Shown piece after piece: positions 53,341-61,605 of a stretch of DNA of 64,000 nt; within the stretch, counting starts at the first letter, position 1, and each line of letters starts with the position of its first letter. A program made the position numbers and the translations under genes. The DNA comes from Chitinophagaceae bacterium (GTDB lineage Bacteria; Bacteroidota; Bacteroidia; Chitinophagales; Chitinophagaceae). The stretch lies in NCBI GenBank assembly GCA_016786885.1, contig JAEUVO010000065.1, forward strand, positions 1 to 64,000. The letters run 5' to 3'. Under the pieces are notes generated by a model. It saw nothing but the letters and a program-made list of their open reading frames with translations. It did no database searches and had not been told where the DNA came from.

Positions 53341-53796
53341 TTATTTCTTTGACTGCTCATGTAATTGTTCGTTCTCTGATTTTATGTCCATCCCATTTTG
53401 TAAGATTTTTTCAAACACTGTCGCGGCAGTAGCAACTACGAGAGAAATAAAAGTAGCTACAACACACACAGCAAGAAAACCCGCTGGGTCGTCATTTTTA
53501 TTATGAAATATCTTTAAATATAGTCCTGCCAATACAATAAAGATGCTTAGTATGATTGCGCAATATTTTATACTACTTAAAGCTCTCACCGAGTTTAGTG
53601 AGAATGCTTTATTTTGTCCGATATATCCGAGTAATTTGAACGCCTTATAAAGCGCAATAAAAAATGGGATAGACGCAGCGTATCCATACAAGATGAAAGG
53701 ATCAGTGTAAATGCTGAACACATCTAAGTTTTCGGCTCTCCCCTCAGTCGAGGGAAACCGAATCATGAGGACTAGTGCCACAATCGCAACAAGCAC
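53341..53796 (-). pseudogene. DUF2975-like membrane protein with missing start
   Basis: A 151-residue open frame from a GTG at 53796. Four hydrophobic helices and the segment IALYKAFKLLGYIGQNKAFS, plus a C-terminal EKILQNGMDIKSENE, match the DUF2975 membrane family. The frame continues upstream to 53847 with plausible family sequence (FIKQNSTIFLQGVIVL) but no ATG, GTG or TTG before the stop at 53848-53850, next to a run of seven As. It may be a gene damaged at its start, or use GTG. The small HTH gene often found next to DUF2975 genes is absent. Confidence 0.6.
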
Positions 53797-53905
53797 AATG
53801 ACTCCCTGAAGAAATATTGTTGAATTTTGTTTGATAAAAGAGTTTTTTTAATTGTTACTGTTACTTAATACTGTTACTGTCAGCCCCACTATTGCCAATA
53901 CGATG

Positions 53906-54544
53906 TTATAGCGTGTTTTTCTTCTTTGCTGTCAATATTGTATGTATGTCAAATTCTGTTTCAGAAATTTTATACTTTACTTTAAATTTTTTTATTTCCC
54001 CAAATTTAAAACTATTCAGTTGTGATTTAATGTGGTCCAATTTATGGTAATAAAAATATACTCGTCCACCGCTTCCAACTTTAAAATCAGATTTGCCTGG
54101 GTCGCCTTCTATTAAACTCAAATATATCAAGCCATTGTCGTTTAATAAGTCGTAAGAGGCGGAAATTAGTTCGTCACATTCAGTCTGTGATAAATACGGC
54201 AAACAAAACCCACCAATAATTCCGTCAAATTTTTTATCAAGGTTTTTAATTTGCCGACAATCCATAACCGCAAATTGTGCAGTCGGATTGTTTAATTTCG
54301 CAAGTTCAATCATATTTGGTGCAATGTCAATTCCGAAAATATCAAAGTCGGGTCGTTTTGACAATAGATATTTCGTAATGTTACCAGGTCCGCAACCAAT
54401 TTCTAACAGTTTTGCTTTGGGTTTGTCAATGGAGTTACAAATTTGGTCGTAAGTTTCATCATACAAATCCATTTTCATAAACTTGTCTTGGTATATAGAA
54501 GCAATGTTGTTCCAAGTGGCAAATGTTTCTTTGTATTTGTCCAT
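53906..54544 (-). CDS. Class I SAM-dependent methyltransferase
   Basis: A 212-residue methyltransferase with motif I LLEIGCGPGNITKYLLSKRP, acidic strand FGIDIAPNMIELAKLNN, and motif IV FDGIIGGFCLPYLSQTE. Substrate unknown. The DNA is visibly more AT-rich than the flanking housekeeping genes, consistent with transfer. It lies in a leftward series of small unrelated genes separated by structured gaps. Confidence 0.8.
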   Translation of the reverse strand: MDKYKETFATWNNIASIYQDKFMKMDLYDETYDQICNSIDKPKAKLLEIGCGPGNITKYLLSKRPDFDIFGIDIAPNMIELAKLNNPTAQFAVMDCRQIKNLDKKFDGIIGGFCLPYLSQTECDELISASYDLLNDNGLIYLSLIEGDPGKSDFKVGSGGRVYFYYHKLDHIKSQLNSFKFGEIKKFKVKYKISETEFDIHTILTAKKKNTL

Positions 54545-54563
54545 TGTGTTGCTGTCTTAAAAT

Positions 54564-54626
54564 GCCCTATACGACGAGCAGGGCTTTATGCCGGTTGGGA
54601 ATTAGAATTCCGTCTGCCCACAACCG
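54564..54626. repeat. Stem-loops upstream of the methyltransferase gene
   Basis: GCCCT (54564-54568) pairs with AGGGC (54580-54584), and CGGTTG (54592-54597) pairs with CAACCG (54621-54626). Their layout just before the gene start is seen only here. The remaining 54627-54755 region holds nothing recognisable. Confidence 0.4.
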
Positions 54627-54755
54627 CTGCTGATTGAAAATATAACGTTGAATTTAAGAACTAAAGTTGAAAGTTGTTTGTCCAACCCGAACTACAGCTT
54701 GGATTTGCAATTAGTTGATGTTTGCTGGTCATGCCCAACTTGCATAAAACCCAAT

Positions 54756-54770
54756 GTTGCCTGCAGTAAA
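54756..54770 (-). repeat. Left 15-bp inverted repeat flanking a lipoprotein gene
   Basis: GTTGCCTGCAGTAAA here is the inverse of TTTATTGCAGGCAAC at 55569-55583, with one mismatch in 15. The two copies bracket the gene at 54783-55523. Confidence 0.65.
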
Positions 54771-54782
54771 GTCAAAAATGCC

Positions 54783-55523
54783 TTAGTTCCTAATTAATGC
54801 TTCTTTCAATCTTCTAACTGCTGAATTAAGATAACTTTCTTTAAGATTCCAAACTTGCAAAAATTGATTGTCGCATTTTAAATACACTGAATTTGCGCCC
54901 ATATACCCAAAATCTTTTTCTTTAATTCCCATTTCCCGCAGTCCGATAATACTCGTTTCAAATTCTGTCAAGGCGTTAATTAATTTAACACTGTCTACAA
55001 GAGAAGGCTGGCTCCAACCTTTACTGTTATTAAGATTGTACTTTAGAAAATATTGATTTCCATTTTTTTCTAACTTAAAGGCATCAACTTTACTTGTGTC
55101 AAAATCTTTCATTGTCTCAATAAGGATATCTATTTTATTAGCTGTTCTTATTGAGTCTAATTCTATTACATGCTTAACGTCATAACAATTGTCGTAAAAA
55201 TCTATATAAATATTGCTGTCTATTTTTACAGACTTTTTGATATCCTCACCAAAGATTGTTTTTATTAAATAGGTATACGTCCCGTTTGGCAAATCTTTGT
55301 AGATAATTGTTCCGCCGCCTTTAGTTATTGTGTCCAACTCTGCAACACACACTTTGCCTAAACTGTCATAAAGAGTAAAATTTTTTGTGTCTTCATAGTT
55401 TGAAGATTCAAAAGGTAAATTTATTGTAACTGTGCTTTTGTTTAGACCTGTTGAAGCTTTGTCTTTAGAATTGTTACAAGCTAAAACTGAAAATAAAGCA
55501 AAGAAGAAAAAATACTTTCTCAA
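54783..55523 (-). CDS. AT-rich lipoprotein of unknown function
   Basis: A 246-residue protein starting with TTG at 55523. The lipoprotein signal KYFFFFALFSVLAC has its Cys at residue 16. The mature part opens with a beta-sandwich-like region (NLPFESSNYEDTKNFTLYDS, then YKDLPNGTYTYLIKTIFG), as in small carboxypeptidase-regulatory-type domains, followed by an alpha/beta C-terminus (KLEKNGNQYFLKYNLNNSK). Codon use is strongly A/T-biased. It is flanked by 15-bp inverted repeats, which suggests it arrived as a unit. Confidence 0.65.
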   Translation of the reverse strand: MRKYFFFFALFSVLACNNSKDKASTGLNKSTVTINLPFESSNYEDTKNFTLYDSLGKVCVAELDTITKGGGTIIYKDLPNGTYTYLIKTIFGEDIKKSVKIDSNIYIDFYDNCYDVKHVIELDSIRTANKIDILIETMKDFDTSKVDAFKLEKNGNQYFLKYNLNNSKGWSQPSLVDSVKLINALTEFETSIIGLREMGIKEKDFGYMGANSVYLKCDNQFLQVWNLKESYLNSAVRRLKEALIRN

Positions 55524-55568
55524 ATTATAATGGTTTTGTCAACCCGTTAAATAAGTGGAATGTCCATT

Positions 55569-55583
55569 TTTATTGCAGGCAAC
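55569..55583 (+). repeat. Right 15-bp inverted repeat flanking a lipoprotein gene
   Basis: TTTATTGCAGGCAAC, matching the complement of 54756-54770 at 14 of 15 positions. It sits 46 bp upstream of the lipoprotein start. Confidence 0.65.
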
Positions 55584-55645
55584 TCTGTAATATACGTAAT
55601 CGCTTGAACGATTTCCTATTGGTAATCAACAGTAAATTGTACAAG

Positions 55646-56533
55646 TTATCTAAATCTTTCACTCACCACCAACTCCTTACTGCCCGCTGCATGTACATAA
55701 AACCCTTCGCCGGTTTTTACACCCAGTTTACCTTCCTTTACCATTTCCACCAGTAAGGGGCAGGGTGTGTATTTGGCATTGCCAAAACCATCGTATAATA
55801 CGTTCATGATAGAGAGACAAACATCAAGACCGATCAGGTCGGCCAGTTGCAGCGGCCCCATCGGGTGGGCCATACCCAGTTTCATTATCGTATCAATTTC
55901 CTCCACACCGGCCACTCCTTCATGCAGGCTGTAGATGGCTTCATTGATCATGGGCATCAATATGCGGTTGGAGATAAAACCAGGAAAATCATTTACCACG
56001 CAGGGCACTTTGCCCAGTGTTTTACTTAATTCAACAATCGTGTCGGTTGTTTCTTTTTTATTGGCGGGGTTGCTGATGATCTCTACCAGCTTCATTACCG
56101 GAACAGGGTTCATAAAATGCATACCTATTACGAGTTCAGGTCTTTTGGTGATGGCGGCAATTTTGGTAATGGAGATAGAAGAAGTATTGGTGGCCAGTAT
56201 ACAACCGACCGGGGCTGCCTCATCCATCTGCTGAAATATTTTTAGTTTGAGGTCCATATTTTCCGTGGCAGCTTCCACTACCAGTTCAGCATCTTTTACT
56301 CCTTCAGCAATGGAAGTGCAGGTTTTTATATTATCCAGTGTTCCCTGTTTCAGTTCTTTGCGGATAATTTCTTTGGCTACCATCCGGTCAAGGTTTTTAC
56401 CAATAGTAGTTACTGCTTTATCCAACTGTTCCTGTGAGATATCGATCAGTGTTACTTTAAATCCACGTTGTGCAAATACATGTGCAATGCCGTTGCCCAT
56501 AGTGCCGGCGCCTATTACTGAGATATTTTTCAT
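55646..56533 (-). CDS. 3-hydroxybutyryl-CoA dehydrogenase
   Basis: A 295-residue NAD-dependent 3-hydroxyacyl-CoA dehydrogenase. N-terminal NAD fold ISVIGAGTMGNGIAHVFAQR; catalytic His in ELVIGMHFMNPVPVMKLVE with Glu downstream; C-terminal helical dimer domain with NRILMPMINEAIYSLHEGVA and MGPLQLADLIGLDVCL. It interconverts acetoacetyl-CoA and 3-hydroxybutyryl-CoA in fatty acid or butanoate metabolism. No other beta-oxidation gene is adjacent. Confidence 0.93.
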   Translation of the reverse strand: MKNISVIGAGTMGNGIAHVFAQRGFKVTLIDISQEQLDKAVTTIGKNLDRMVAKEIIRKELKQGTLDNIKTCTSIAEGVKDAELVVEAATENMDLKLKIFQQMDEAAPVGCILATNTSSISITKIAAITKRPELVIGMHFMNPVPVMKLVEIISNPANKKETTDTIVELSKTLGKVPCVVNDFPGFISNRILMPMINEAIYSLHEGVAGVEEIDTIMKLGMAHPMGPLQLADLIGLDVCLSIMNVLYDGFGNAKYTPCPLLVEMVKEGKLGVKTGEGFYVHAAGSKELVVSERFR

Positions 56534-56550
56534 TGACGTAAATTTAGATC

Positions 56551-56582
56551 AAATCGAAAGTTGAAAAGCGAAAATCGAAAGT
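56551..56582. repeat. Left A-rich arm flanking the four-helix-bundle gene
   Basis: This arm contains GAAAGTTGAAAA and AAAATCGAAAG. Similar sequence in inverse orientation (TTTTCGATTTTCAACTT) occurs just after the gene at 56979-56995. Confidence 0.5.
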
Positions 56583-56611
56583 ATTTTACAAACCCCCAAA
56601 AAGAAGTCAAT

Positions 56612-56971
56612 ATGAGCCAGCAATTAAAAGACAGAACGAAAGCCTTAGGTATCAGGGTGATCAAAATGGTTAAAGAAATTAAGGGGAATAAAGTAGAAGA
56701 TATTTTAATCAGACAGATAGTGCGGTCAGCAACATCTGTAGGCACCAATTATCGCTCTGCTTTAAGAGCCAGAAGCAGCCCCGACTTTATTTCAAAAATT
56801 ACGGTTGCTGAAGAAGAGGCAGATGAAACCTGTTATTGGCTGGAAATAATGATTGAGATTGGAGTGTTCGCTAAAGACAGGCTTGAACCTTTATTGAAAG
56901 AAGCGCAGGAAATAACAGCTATACTATCAACATCAGGTAAAACAGCAAAGGATAAGCTTAAGAGGAAGTAG
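56612..56971 (+). CDS. Four-helix bundle protein (23S rRNA IVS family)
   Basis: A 119-residue helical protein of the four-helix-bundle family first known from 23S rRNA intervening sequences. Signature segments are LGIRVIKMVKEI, RQIVRSATSVGTNYRSALRA and EEADETCYWLEIMIEIG. Its function is unknown; relatives include Avd of diversity-generating retroelements, but no reverse transcriptase is present here. The ATG at 56612 is preferred, since upstream codons come from the flanking A-rich repeat. Confidence 0.85.
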   Translation: MSQQLKDRTKALGIRVIKMVKEIKGNKVEDILIRQIVRSATSVGTNYRSALRARSSPDFISKITVAEEEADETCYWLEIMIEIGVFAKDRLEPLLKEAQEITAILSTSGKTAKDKLKRK

Positions 56972-56975
56972 ACGG

Positions 56976-57010
56976 GAATTTTCGATTTTCAACTTCCCAT
57001 TTTCAATTTT
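56976..57010. repeat. Right arm flanking the four-helix-bundle gene
   Basis: TTTTCGATTTTCAACTTCCC and a following TTTTCAATTTTT mirror the left arm at 56551-56582 imperfectly. The gene and its arms together span about 460 bp. Confidence 0.5.
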
Positions 57011-57644
57011 TATTTTTGAAGTCTCCCCGTTTCCATGCCTGTATAAATTCGGCCCATGCAGCAGGATTGAAAATGTTTTGCGGAGGGGTCTGGCCCTGGT
57101 AAACGGCACGGTTGGCTACTTTATTTAATTGCATGCGGGTAGCTTCACCGCCATCACCGGGAGTGGTTCGCATTAATATCCTTCGCTTGGCGGCGCTGGT
57201 ATTTTTGCGGGCAATCTCGTATTCGTCATCGGGTACTTTGGTATTCACAAAATCCCTGGCAAACTGCTCTGGTGTGGGCCGGGGTTTTAAAATAGTGGCG
57301 GGTAAATAAATGGTATCAGCCACCATCAGTTGCACCACGCTGTATTGATTGCCTTCCAGGTTTTTGGGTATTCTTACAACTTTAGATTTATAAGAGACGT
57401 GGGTGAATTCCACTTCATCACCTTTTAGTACTACAATGGAAAAAACTCCCTGGTTGTTAGAGATGGTTCCGCGGTTTTGTCCTTTTACCATGATACTTAC
57501 GGCGGGAATACCTACCAGGCTGTCAGCTGTCATGATAACACCAAATAACTGAACAACAGAATCACGGGAGGTTTCAAACTGGGCTTTGGCCTTTTGGGGC
57601 ATAAGAAAGAACAGTAAACCAGTATAAAGTATAATTTTCTTCAC
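57003..57644 (-). CDS. Exported carboxypeptidase-regulatory-like domain protein
   Basis: A 213-residue exported protein; a GTG at 57644 starts a good signal peptide (KKIILYTGLLFFLMPQKAKA). Residues about 30-125 form a CarboxypepD_reg-like beta-sandwich (FGVIMTADSLVGIPAVSIMV, then GTISNNQGVFSIVVLKGDEV), as at the front of TonB-dependent receptors. The C-terminal 90 residues are Arg/Ala-rich and helical. An ATG at 57734 would overlap the mrp promoter, so it is disfavoured. Confidence 0.7.
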   Translation of the reverse strand: MKKIILYTGLLFFLMPQKAKAQFETSRDSVVQLFGVIMTADSLVGIPAVSIMVKGQNRGTISNNQGVFSIVVLKGDEVEFTHVSYKSKVVRIPKNLEGNQYSVVQLMVADTIYLPATILKPRPTPEQFARDFVNTKVPDDEYEIARKNTSAAKRRILMRTTPGDGGEATRMQLNKVANRAVYQGQTPPQNIFNPAAWAEFIQAWKRGDFKNKN

Positions 57645-57687
57645 TGCGCCAAAAATAAAGACAAGTTGCTGATTTCGTAAAACAAAT

Positions 57688-57712
57688 TGCACCCTGTATT
57701 GGTTAACTTTGC
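57688..57712 (+). promoter_or_regulatory. Promoter of mrp (TTG-N14-TAACTTTG)
   Basis: TAACTTTG at 57705-57712 is an exact TAnnTTTG, 33 bp before the mrp ATG. TTG at 57688-57690 is a possible -33 element with a short 14-bp spacer, similar to rpsA. Confidence 0.65.
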
Positions 57713-57745
57713 CCTTCGTATTGACTTTTAACAAATACTTGGAAA

Positions 57746-58837
57746 ATGACTAAAGAAAAAGTACTGGAAGCTTTAAGTAATGTGCAGGAACCCGACCTGG
57801 GAAAAGACCTGGTGACATTAAATATGGTAAAGGATATTGAGATTGAAGGAAACTATGTATCGTTTACTGTAGTGCTTACCACACCGGCCTGCCCGATGAA
57901 GGATATGATAAAAAATGCATGTATCAATGCTATAAAGCTGCTGGTGAATAAAGAAGCGACGGTGAATGTAAAATTCACTTCAAATACTACAACGAAAAGA
58001 ACAGATGAAGGGGCGGTGTTGCCAAAAGTAAAAAATATCATTGCTGTTGTAAGTGGTAAAGGTGGTGTAGGTAAATCGACCGTGGCCGCCAACCTGGCCC
58101 TTGCTTTATCAGAAGGCGGGGCTAAAGTAGGGTTGATGGATGCAGATATCTATGGTCCCAGTGTTCCTATTATGTTTGGCGTTCGGGGAGAACGGCCAAT
58201 GATGATGGATATTGAAGGCAAAGGAATGATCATTCCGCTGGAAAAATTTGGTATCAAGCTAATGAGTATTGGTTTATTGGTGGATGAAAAGAATGCGGTG
58301 GTTTGGAGAGGGCCGATGGCCAGCAGCGCCATCAAACAATTTGTAACGGATGTGTATTGGGATGAGCTTGATTATTTAGTTGTTGATATGCCGCCGGGCA
58401 CAGGAGATATACATCTTACATTGATGCAAACTGTGCCGGTAACAGGCGCCGTGATCGTAACTACGCCGCAAGATGTGGCACTGGCTGATGCAAAAAAAGG
58501 AATTGCCATGTTTGGCCAGGCACAGATGAATGTGCCGGTGATCGGGCTGGTGGAGAACATGAGCTATTTCGTTCCGGCAGAATTACCGGATAACAAATAT
58601 TACATTTTTGGTAAAGAAGGTGGGAAACGATTGGCGGATGAGTATGATCTGCCTTTCCTTGGCCAGATACCATTGGTGCAAAGTATTAGGGAAGGTGGTG
58701 ACCAGGGAGTACCTATCATGATGAGCGATGACCTGGTGACAAAGAAAGCATTTGAAGGATTTGCATCTTATGTGGTAAGGAGTATTGCGATGAGAAATGC
58801 AAATATGAGTGCGGAGAAAATTGCTGAGACAGTGTGA
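57746..58837 (+). CDS. Mrp/ApbC-family iron-sulfur carrier ATPase
   Basis: A 363-residue P-loop protein: N-terminal MIP18 (DUF59) domain (VLEALSNVQEPDLGKDLVTL, residues 1-90), deviant Walker A VVSGKGGVGKSTVAANLALA near residue 107, and LVVDMPPGTGDIHLTLMQ. It carries and delivers Fe-S clusters in the cytoplasm. The C-terminal CxxC normally found near NMSYF is absent; the sequence reads ENMSYFVPAELPDNKYYIFG. Related Bacteroidota proteins share this form as far as I recall. Confidence 0.88.
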   Translation: MTKEKVLEALSNVQEPDLGKDLVTLNMVKDIEIEGNYVSFTVVLTTPACPMKDMIKNACINAIKLLVNKEATVNVKFTSNTTTKRTDEGAVLPKVKNIIAVVSGKGGVGKSTVAANLALALSEGGAKVGLMDADIYGPSVPIMFGVRGERPMMMDIEGKGMIIPLEKFGIKLMSIGLLVDEKNAVVWRGPMASSAIKQFVTDVYWDELDYLVVDMPPGTGDIHLTLMQTVPVTGAVIVTTPQDVALADAKKGIAMFGQAQMNVPVIGLVENMSYFVPAELPDNKYYIFGKEGGKRLADEYDLPFLGQIPLVQSIREGGDQGVPIMMSDDLVTKKAFEGFASYVVRSIAMRNANMSAEKIAETV

Positions 58838-58950
58838 GTTACTGGTTTAAGGTCTAATGTTGCCTTAGATTGGAACTCTAGTTTTGTTTCGGAGCTTTAT
58901 TGGTTAGGAGGACCTAACCTTAAACTTTAAACCTTCAACTTTAAACGGTT
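58838..58950. repeat. Imperfect palindrome between mrp and paiB-like gene
   Basis: GGTTTAAGGTCTAATG near the start of the gap is mirrored by CCTTAAACTTTAAACC at its end. It resembles the AT-rich gap palindromes at 45121 and 61606 in layout but not in sequence. Confidence 0.35.
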
Positions 58951-59583
58951 ATGTATAACCTTCCATATTTTAAAGAGCAGGATGCTGAAGAAGTGCTGCA
59001 ATTTATGAGAGAGCATCCATTTATTTTTTTGACTGGCTCTGATCTTGCTAATAGACCGGTAGCTACTCAAGTGCCTGTTTTTATAGATGAAAAGGATGGC
59101 AAACTTTTTCTTTCAGGACATATCATGCGACAGACGGATCATCATAAAGCATTTGAGCAAAATAAAAATGTGCTGGCTGTATTTACAGGGCCGCATACAT
59201 ATGTTAGTGCTACATGGTATACAAAACCGGTGGGCAGTACCTGGAACTATATGAGTGTGCATGCACATGGAACCATACGGTTTGGAGATAAGGAGGAGTT
59301 GGTATCCGTATTACGGCGCCTTACGCTTCATTATGAAAATGGAAATACCCAATCATCAACTGTATTTGATAACCTGCCTGCTGACTACACGGAAAGTATG
59401 ATGAAGGGAATTGTTCCATTTGAAATTGAGATTAATGACCTGCAGCATGTATTTAAACTCAGTCAGAATCGGGATGAGGAGAGTTACGACAATATTATTA
59501 TAGAACTGGAAAAGCAGGATGAAGCCGGCAAGTATATCGCAAAGAAAATGAGAGAAAGAAAATCACAATTATTTAAAGGCTGA
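58951..59583 (+). CDS. PaiB-like FMN-binding protein
   Basis: A 210-residue protein of the PaiB/FMN-binding split-barrel family. The start MYNLPYFKEQDAEEVLQFM and HPFIFLTGSDLANRPVATQV are typical, as is the middle block AVFTGPHTYVSATWY with YMSVHAHGTIRFG following. In Bacillus PaiB acts in negative control of sporulation and protease genes; in other bacteria the role is unclear. Confidence 0.85.
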   Translation: MYNLPYFKEQDAEEVLQFMREHPFIFLTGSDLANRPVATQVPVFIDEKDGKLFLSGHIMRQTDHHKAFEQNKNVLAVFTGPHTYVSATWYTKPVGSTWNYMSVHAHGTIRFGDKEELVSVLRRLTLHYENGNTQSSTVFDNLPADYTESMMKGIVPFEIEINDLQHVFKLSQNRDEESYDNIIIELEKQDEAGKYIAKKMRERKSQLFKG

Positions 59584-59621
59584 TAATCAGTAACAATAAT
59601 TCATTGTTTTATCATTGGGCT

Positions 59622-60536
59622 ATGAACAAAAAAAGATTACTCAACTATTCACTGGCGGCTTTTTGTTTTTTTGCTGCCTGCCATGTAAGCCAGAAAGCCC
59701 AGGAAACAAAAGGCAATATGCAAACTGAATTTGATAAGCAGGGACATCGTGGCTGCCGCGGACTTTTCCCTGAAAATACCGTGACCGCCATGCTGAATGC
59801 ATTGGGTATGAGTGTAACTACTCTTGAAATGGATGTGGTGATCACAAAGGATAAGAAAGTGGTATTGTCGCATGAACCATTTTTTAATCATGAGATAACA
59901 ACAAAACCTGATGGCAGTTACGTAACGGAAAAAGAAGAGAGGGGATTGAATATTTACCAGATGAATTACGGGGAGGTGATGAAGTATGATGTGGGAATGA
60001 AACCACATCCTCGTTTTCCGAAGCAGGAGAAAATAAAAGTGATAAAACCTTTGCTGGCGGATATGCTGGATAGTGTGAAGCAGTATATGATGATGGCGAG
60101 AAGGCCTTTCCCATATTTCAATATTGAAACCAAATGCCAACCGGCCACAGATAATATCTATCATCCGGTTCCGGAAGAGTTTGTGGAGTTGCTGATGGTA
60201 ATTATTAAAGAGAAAGACATCGAAGACCATGTTATCATTCAGTCCTTTGATTTCAGGACACTGCAATATTTACATAAGAAATATCCTCATATAAAAACTG
60301 CGATGCTGATCGAAGATTATGATAAACGGACATTAGATGAGCAGTTGAAAGCACTGGGGTTTGTTCCGGCTATTTACAGCCCTGCTTATAAACTGGTGAA
60401 TGAAGAATTACTTAAAAACTGTCATCAGCAAAACATGAAAGTTATTCCTTGGACAGTGAATGATAAAGCAACAATTGAAAAATTAAAGAGTATGGGAGTG
60501 GATGGCATCATTACTGATTACCCAGATCTATTTTGA
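59622..60536 (+). CDS. Glycerophosphodiester phosphodiesterase, lipoprotein
   Basis: A 304-residue enzyme with a lipoprotein signal (LLNYSLAAFCFFAAC) and a GDPD TIM barrel. Catalytic segments: QGHRGCRGLFPENTVTAM, the metal ligands in TLEMDVVITKDKKVVLSHEP, FNIETKC and the C-terminal WTVNDKATIEKLKSMGVDGI. It hydrolyses glycerophosphodiesters to glycerol 3-phosphate and an alcohol in the periplasm. The ATG at 59622 begins the signal sequence. Confidence 0.9.
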   Translation: MNKKRLLNYSLAAFCFFAACHVSQKAQETKGNMQTEFDKQGHRGCRGLFPENTVTAMLNALGMSVTTLEMDVVITKDKKVVLSHEPFFNHEITTKPDGSYVTEKEERGLNIYQMNYGEVMKYDVGMKPHPRFPKQEKIKVIKPLLADMLDSVKQYMMMARRPFPYFNIETKCQPATDNIYHPVPEEFVELLMVIIKEKDIEDHVIIQSFDFRTLQYLHKKYPHIKTAMLIEDYDKRTLDEQLKALGFVPAIYSPAYKLVNEELLKNCHQQNMKVIPWTVNDKATIEKLKSMGVDGIITDYPDLF

Positions 60537-60600
60537 GAAAAGTTGATAAGCATATAGGGCAACAGGTTAACAGGGGGGAGTCTAACAGTCTGCAAACTTG

Positions 60601-61605
60601 TTAACTAGTCAACTTATTAACCATTCCTAACCATTCTTCTGCATTCCTGTACAATAATTTCTTCTGAGTCTTTTTTCCCAGTTTCATTTTCTCAATCAGT
60701 TTACCAGGGTGATGTTCTCCCAAGGGAAAAGGGTAATCACTGCCGAGGCAGATTTTGTCTTCACCCACTGCATCGATCAGGAATTCCATTGCTTTTTTGT
60801 CATGCACCAAACTATCTACCCAGAATTTCCCAATGTAATTTTCGGGAGAAACAGTATTGTCAACAGCTACCAGGTCAGGCCGTACATCAAATCCATGTTT
60901 GATGCGACCAATGGTATACGGAAAGGAACCTCCTCCATGTGCAAATGCTACTCTTAGTTTTGGAAATTGTTCAAATACGCCACCAAAGATCATCGAGGAG
61001 ATGGCCCTTGCCGTTTCTGCAGGCATACCTACCAGCCAGGGAAGCCAGTATTTCTGCATCTGGTCTTCGCCCATCATTTCCCAGGGATGAATAAATAAGG
61101 CACAGCCGAGTTTTTCTGCCGCTTCATAAAAAGGAAAGAAATCTTTTTCGGATAAATTTCTTCCATTGATGTTGGAGCCGATCTCCAGTCCCGGCATTTT
61201 CAATACTGTTACACATCGTTCCATTTCTTTTATGGCAAAATCAATATCCTGTAATGGTACAGTGCCCAGGCCGATAAATCGTTTGGGTTCTTTGCTTACT
61301 GTTTCAGCTATATGGTCATTAAAAAACCGGGAGGTTTCGAGTCCGTCTTCTGCATTTGCCCAATAGTTAAACAAAACAGGAATGGTGGATAGTACCTGTA
61401 TCGTTACATCCGTTTCATTCATTTCTTTTATCCGGGCATCTTCTTTGAAGCAGTTATCTTCTACTTCCCGAAATAGTTTGTCGCCTTTCATCATGCAGGC
61501 TTTGCAGTTGCGGTGTTCCAGGTGAATGAATTCTCCATAGCCAAACTTTTGAGTCCAGTTTGGCATGTGCTCCGGCATGATATGGGTGTGGATGTCAATT
61601 TTCAT
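60601..61605 (-). CDS. Aminocarboxymuconate-semialdehyde decarboxylase (ACMSD)
   Basis: A 334-residue amidohydrolase-fold decarboxylase. Zinc ligands are visible: the two His of MKIDIHTHIMPEHMPNW, the His of CALFIHPWEMMG, the His of RVAFAHGGGSFPY and the Asp of CLGSDYPFPLGEHHPG. It decarboxylates the product of 3-hydroxyanthranilate dioxygenase, keeping it from becoming quinolinate. The upstream gene in the same direction encodes that dioxygenase, which strongly supports the call. Confidence 0.92.
   Translation of the reverse strand: MKIDIHTHIMPEHMPNWTQKFGYGEFIHLEHRNCKACMMKGDKLFREVEDNCFKEDARIKEMNETDVTIQVLSTIPVLFNYWANAEDGLETSRFFNDHIAETVSKEPKRFIGLGTVPLQDIDFAIKEMERCVTVLKMPGLEIGSNINGRNLSEKDFFPFYEAAEKLGCALFIHPWEMMGEDQMQKYWLPWLVGMPAETARAISSMIFGGVFEQFPKLRVAFAHGGGSFPYTIGRIKHGFDVRPDLVAVDNTVSPENYIGKFWVDSLVHDKKAMEFLIDAVGEDKICLGSDYPFPLGEHHPGKLIEKMKLGKKTQKKLLYRNAEEWLGMVNKLTS

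Noticed and set aside
56612..56971. Possible diversity-generating retroelement, from an Avd-like four-helix-bundle gene
   Set aside because: No reverse transcriptase, template repeat or variable repeat pair was found in the neighbourhood.
57645..57734. ATG extension of the carboxypeptidase-regulatory-like gene
   Set aside because: It would cover the mrp promoter and places 30 residues before an obvious signal peptide; the GTG at 57644 is preferred.
59649..60266. 205-codon open frame on the minus strand
   Set aside because: It lies fully opposite the glycerophosphodiesterase gene, whose motifs are certain; the minus product is rich in His, Phe and Ile with no domain.
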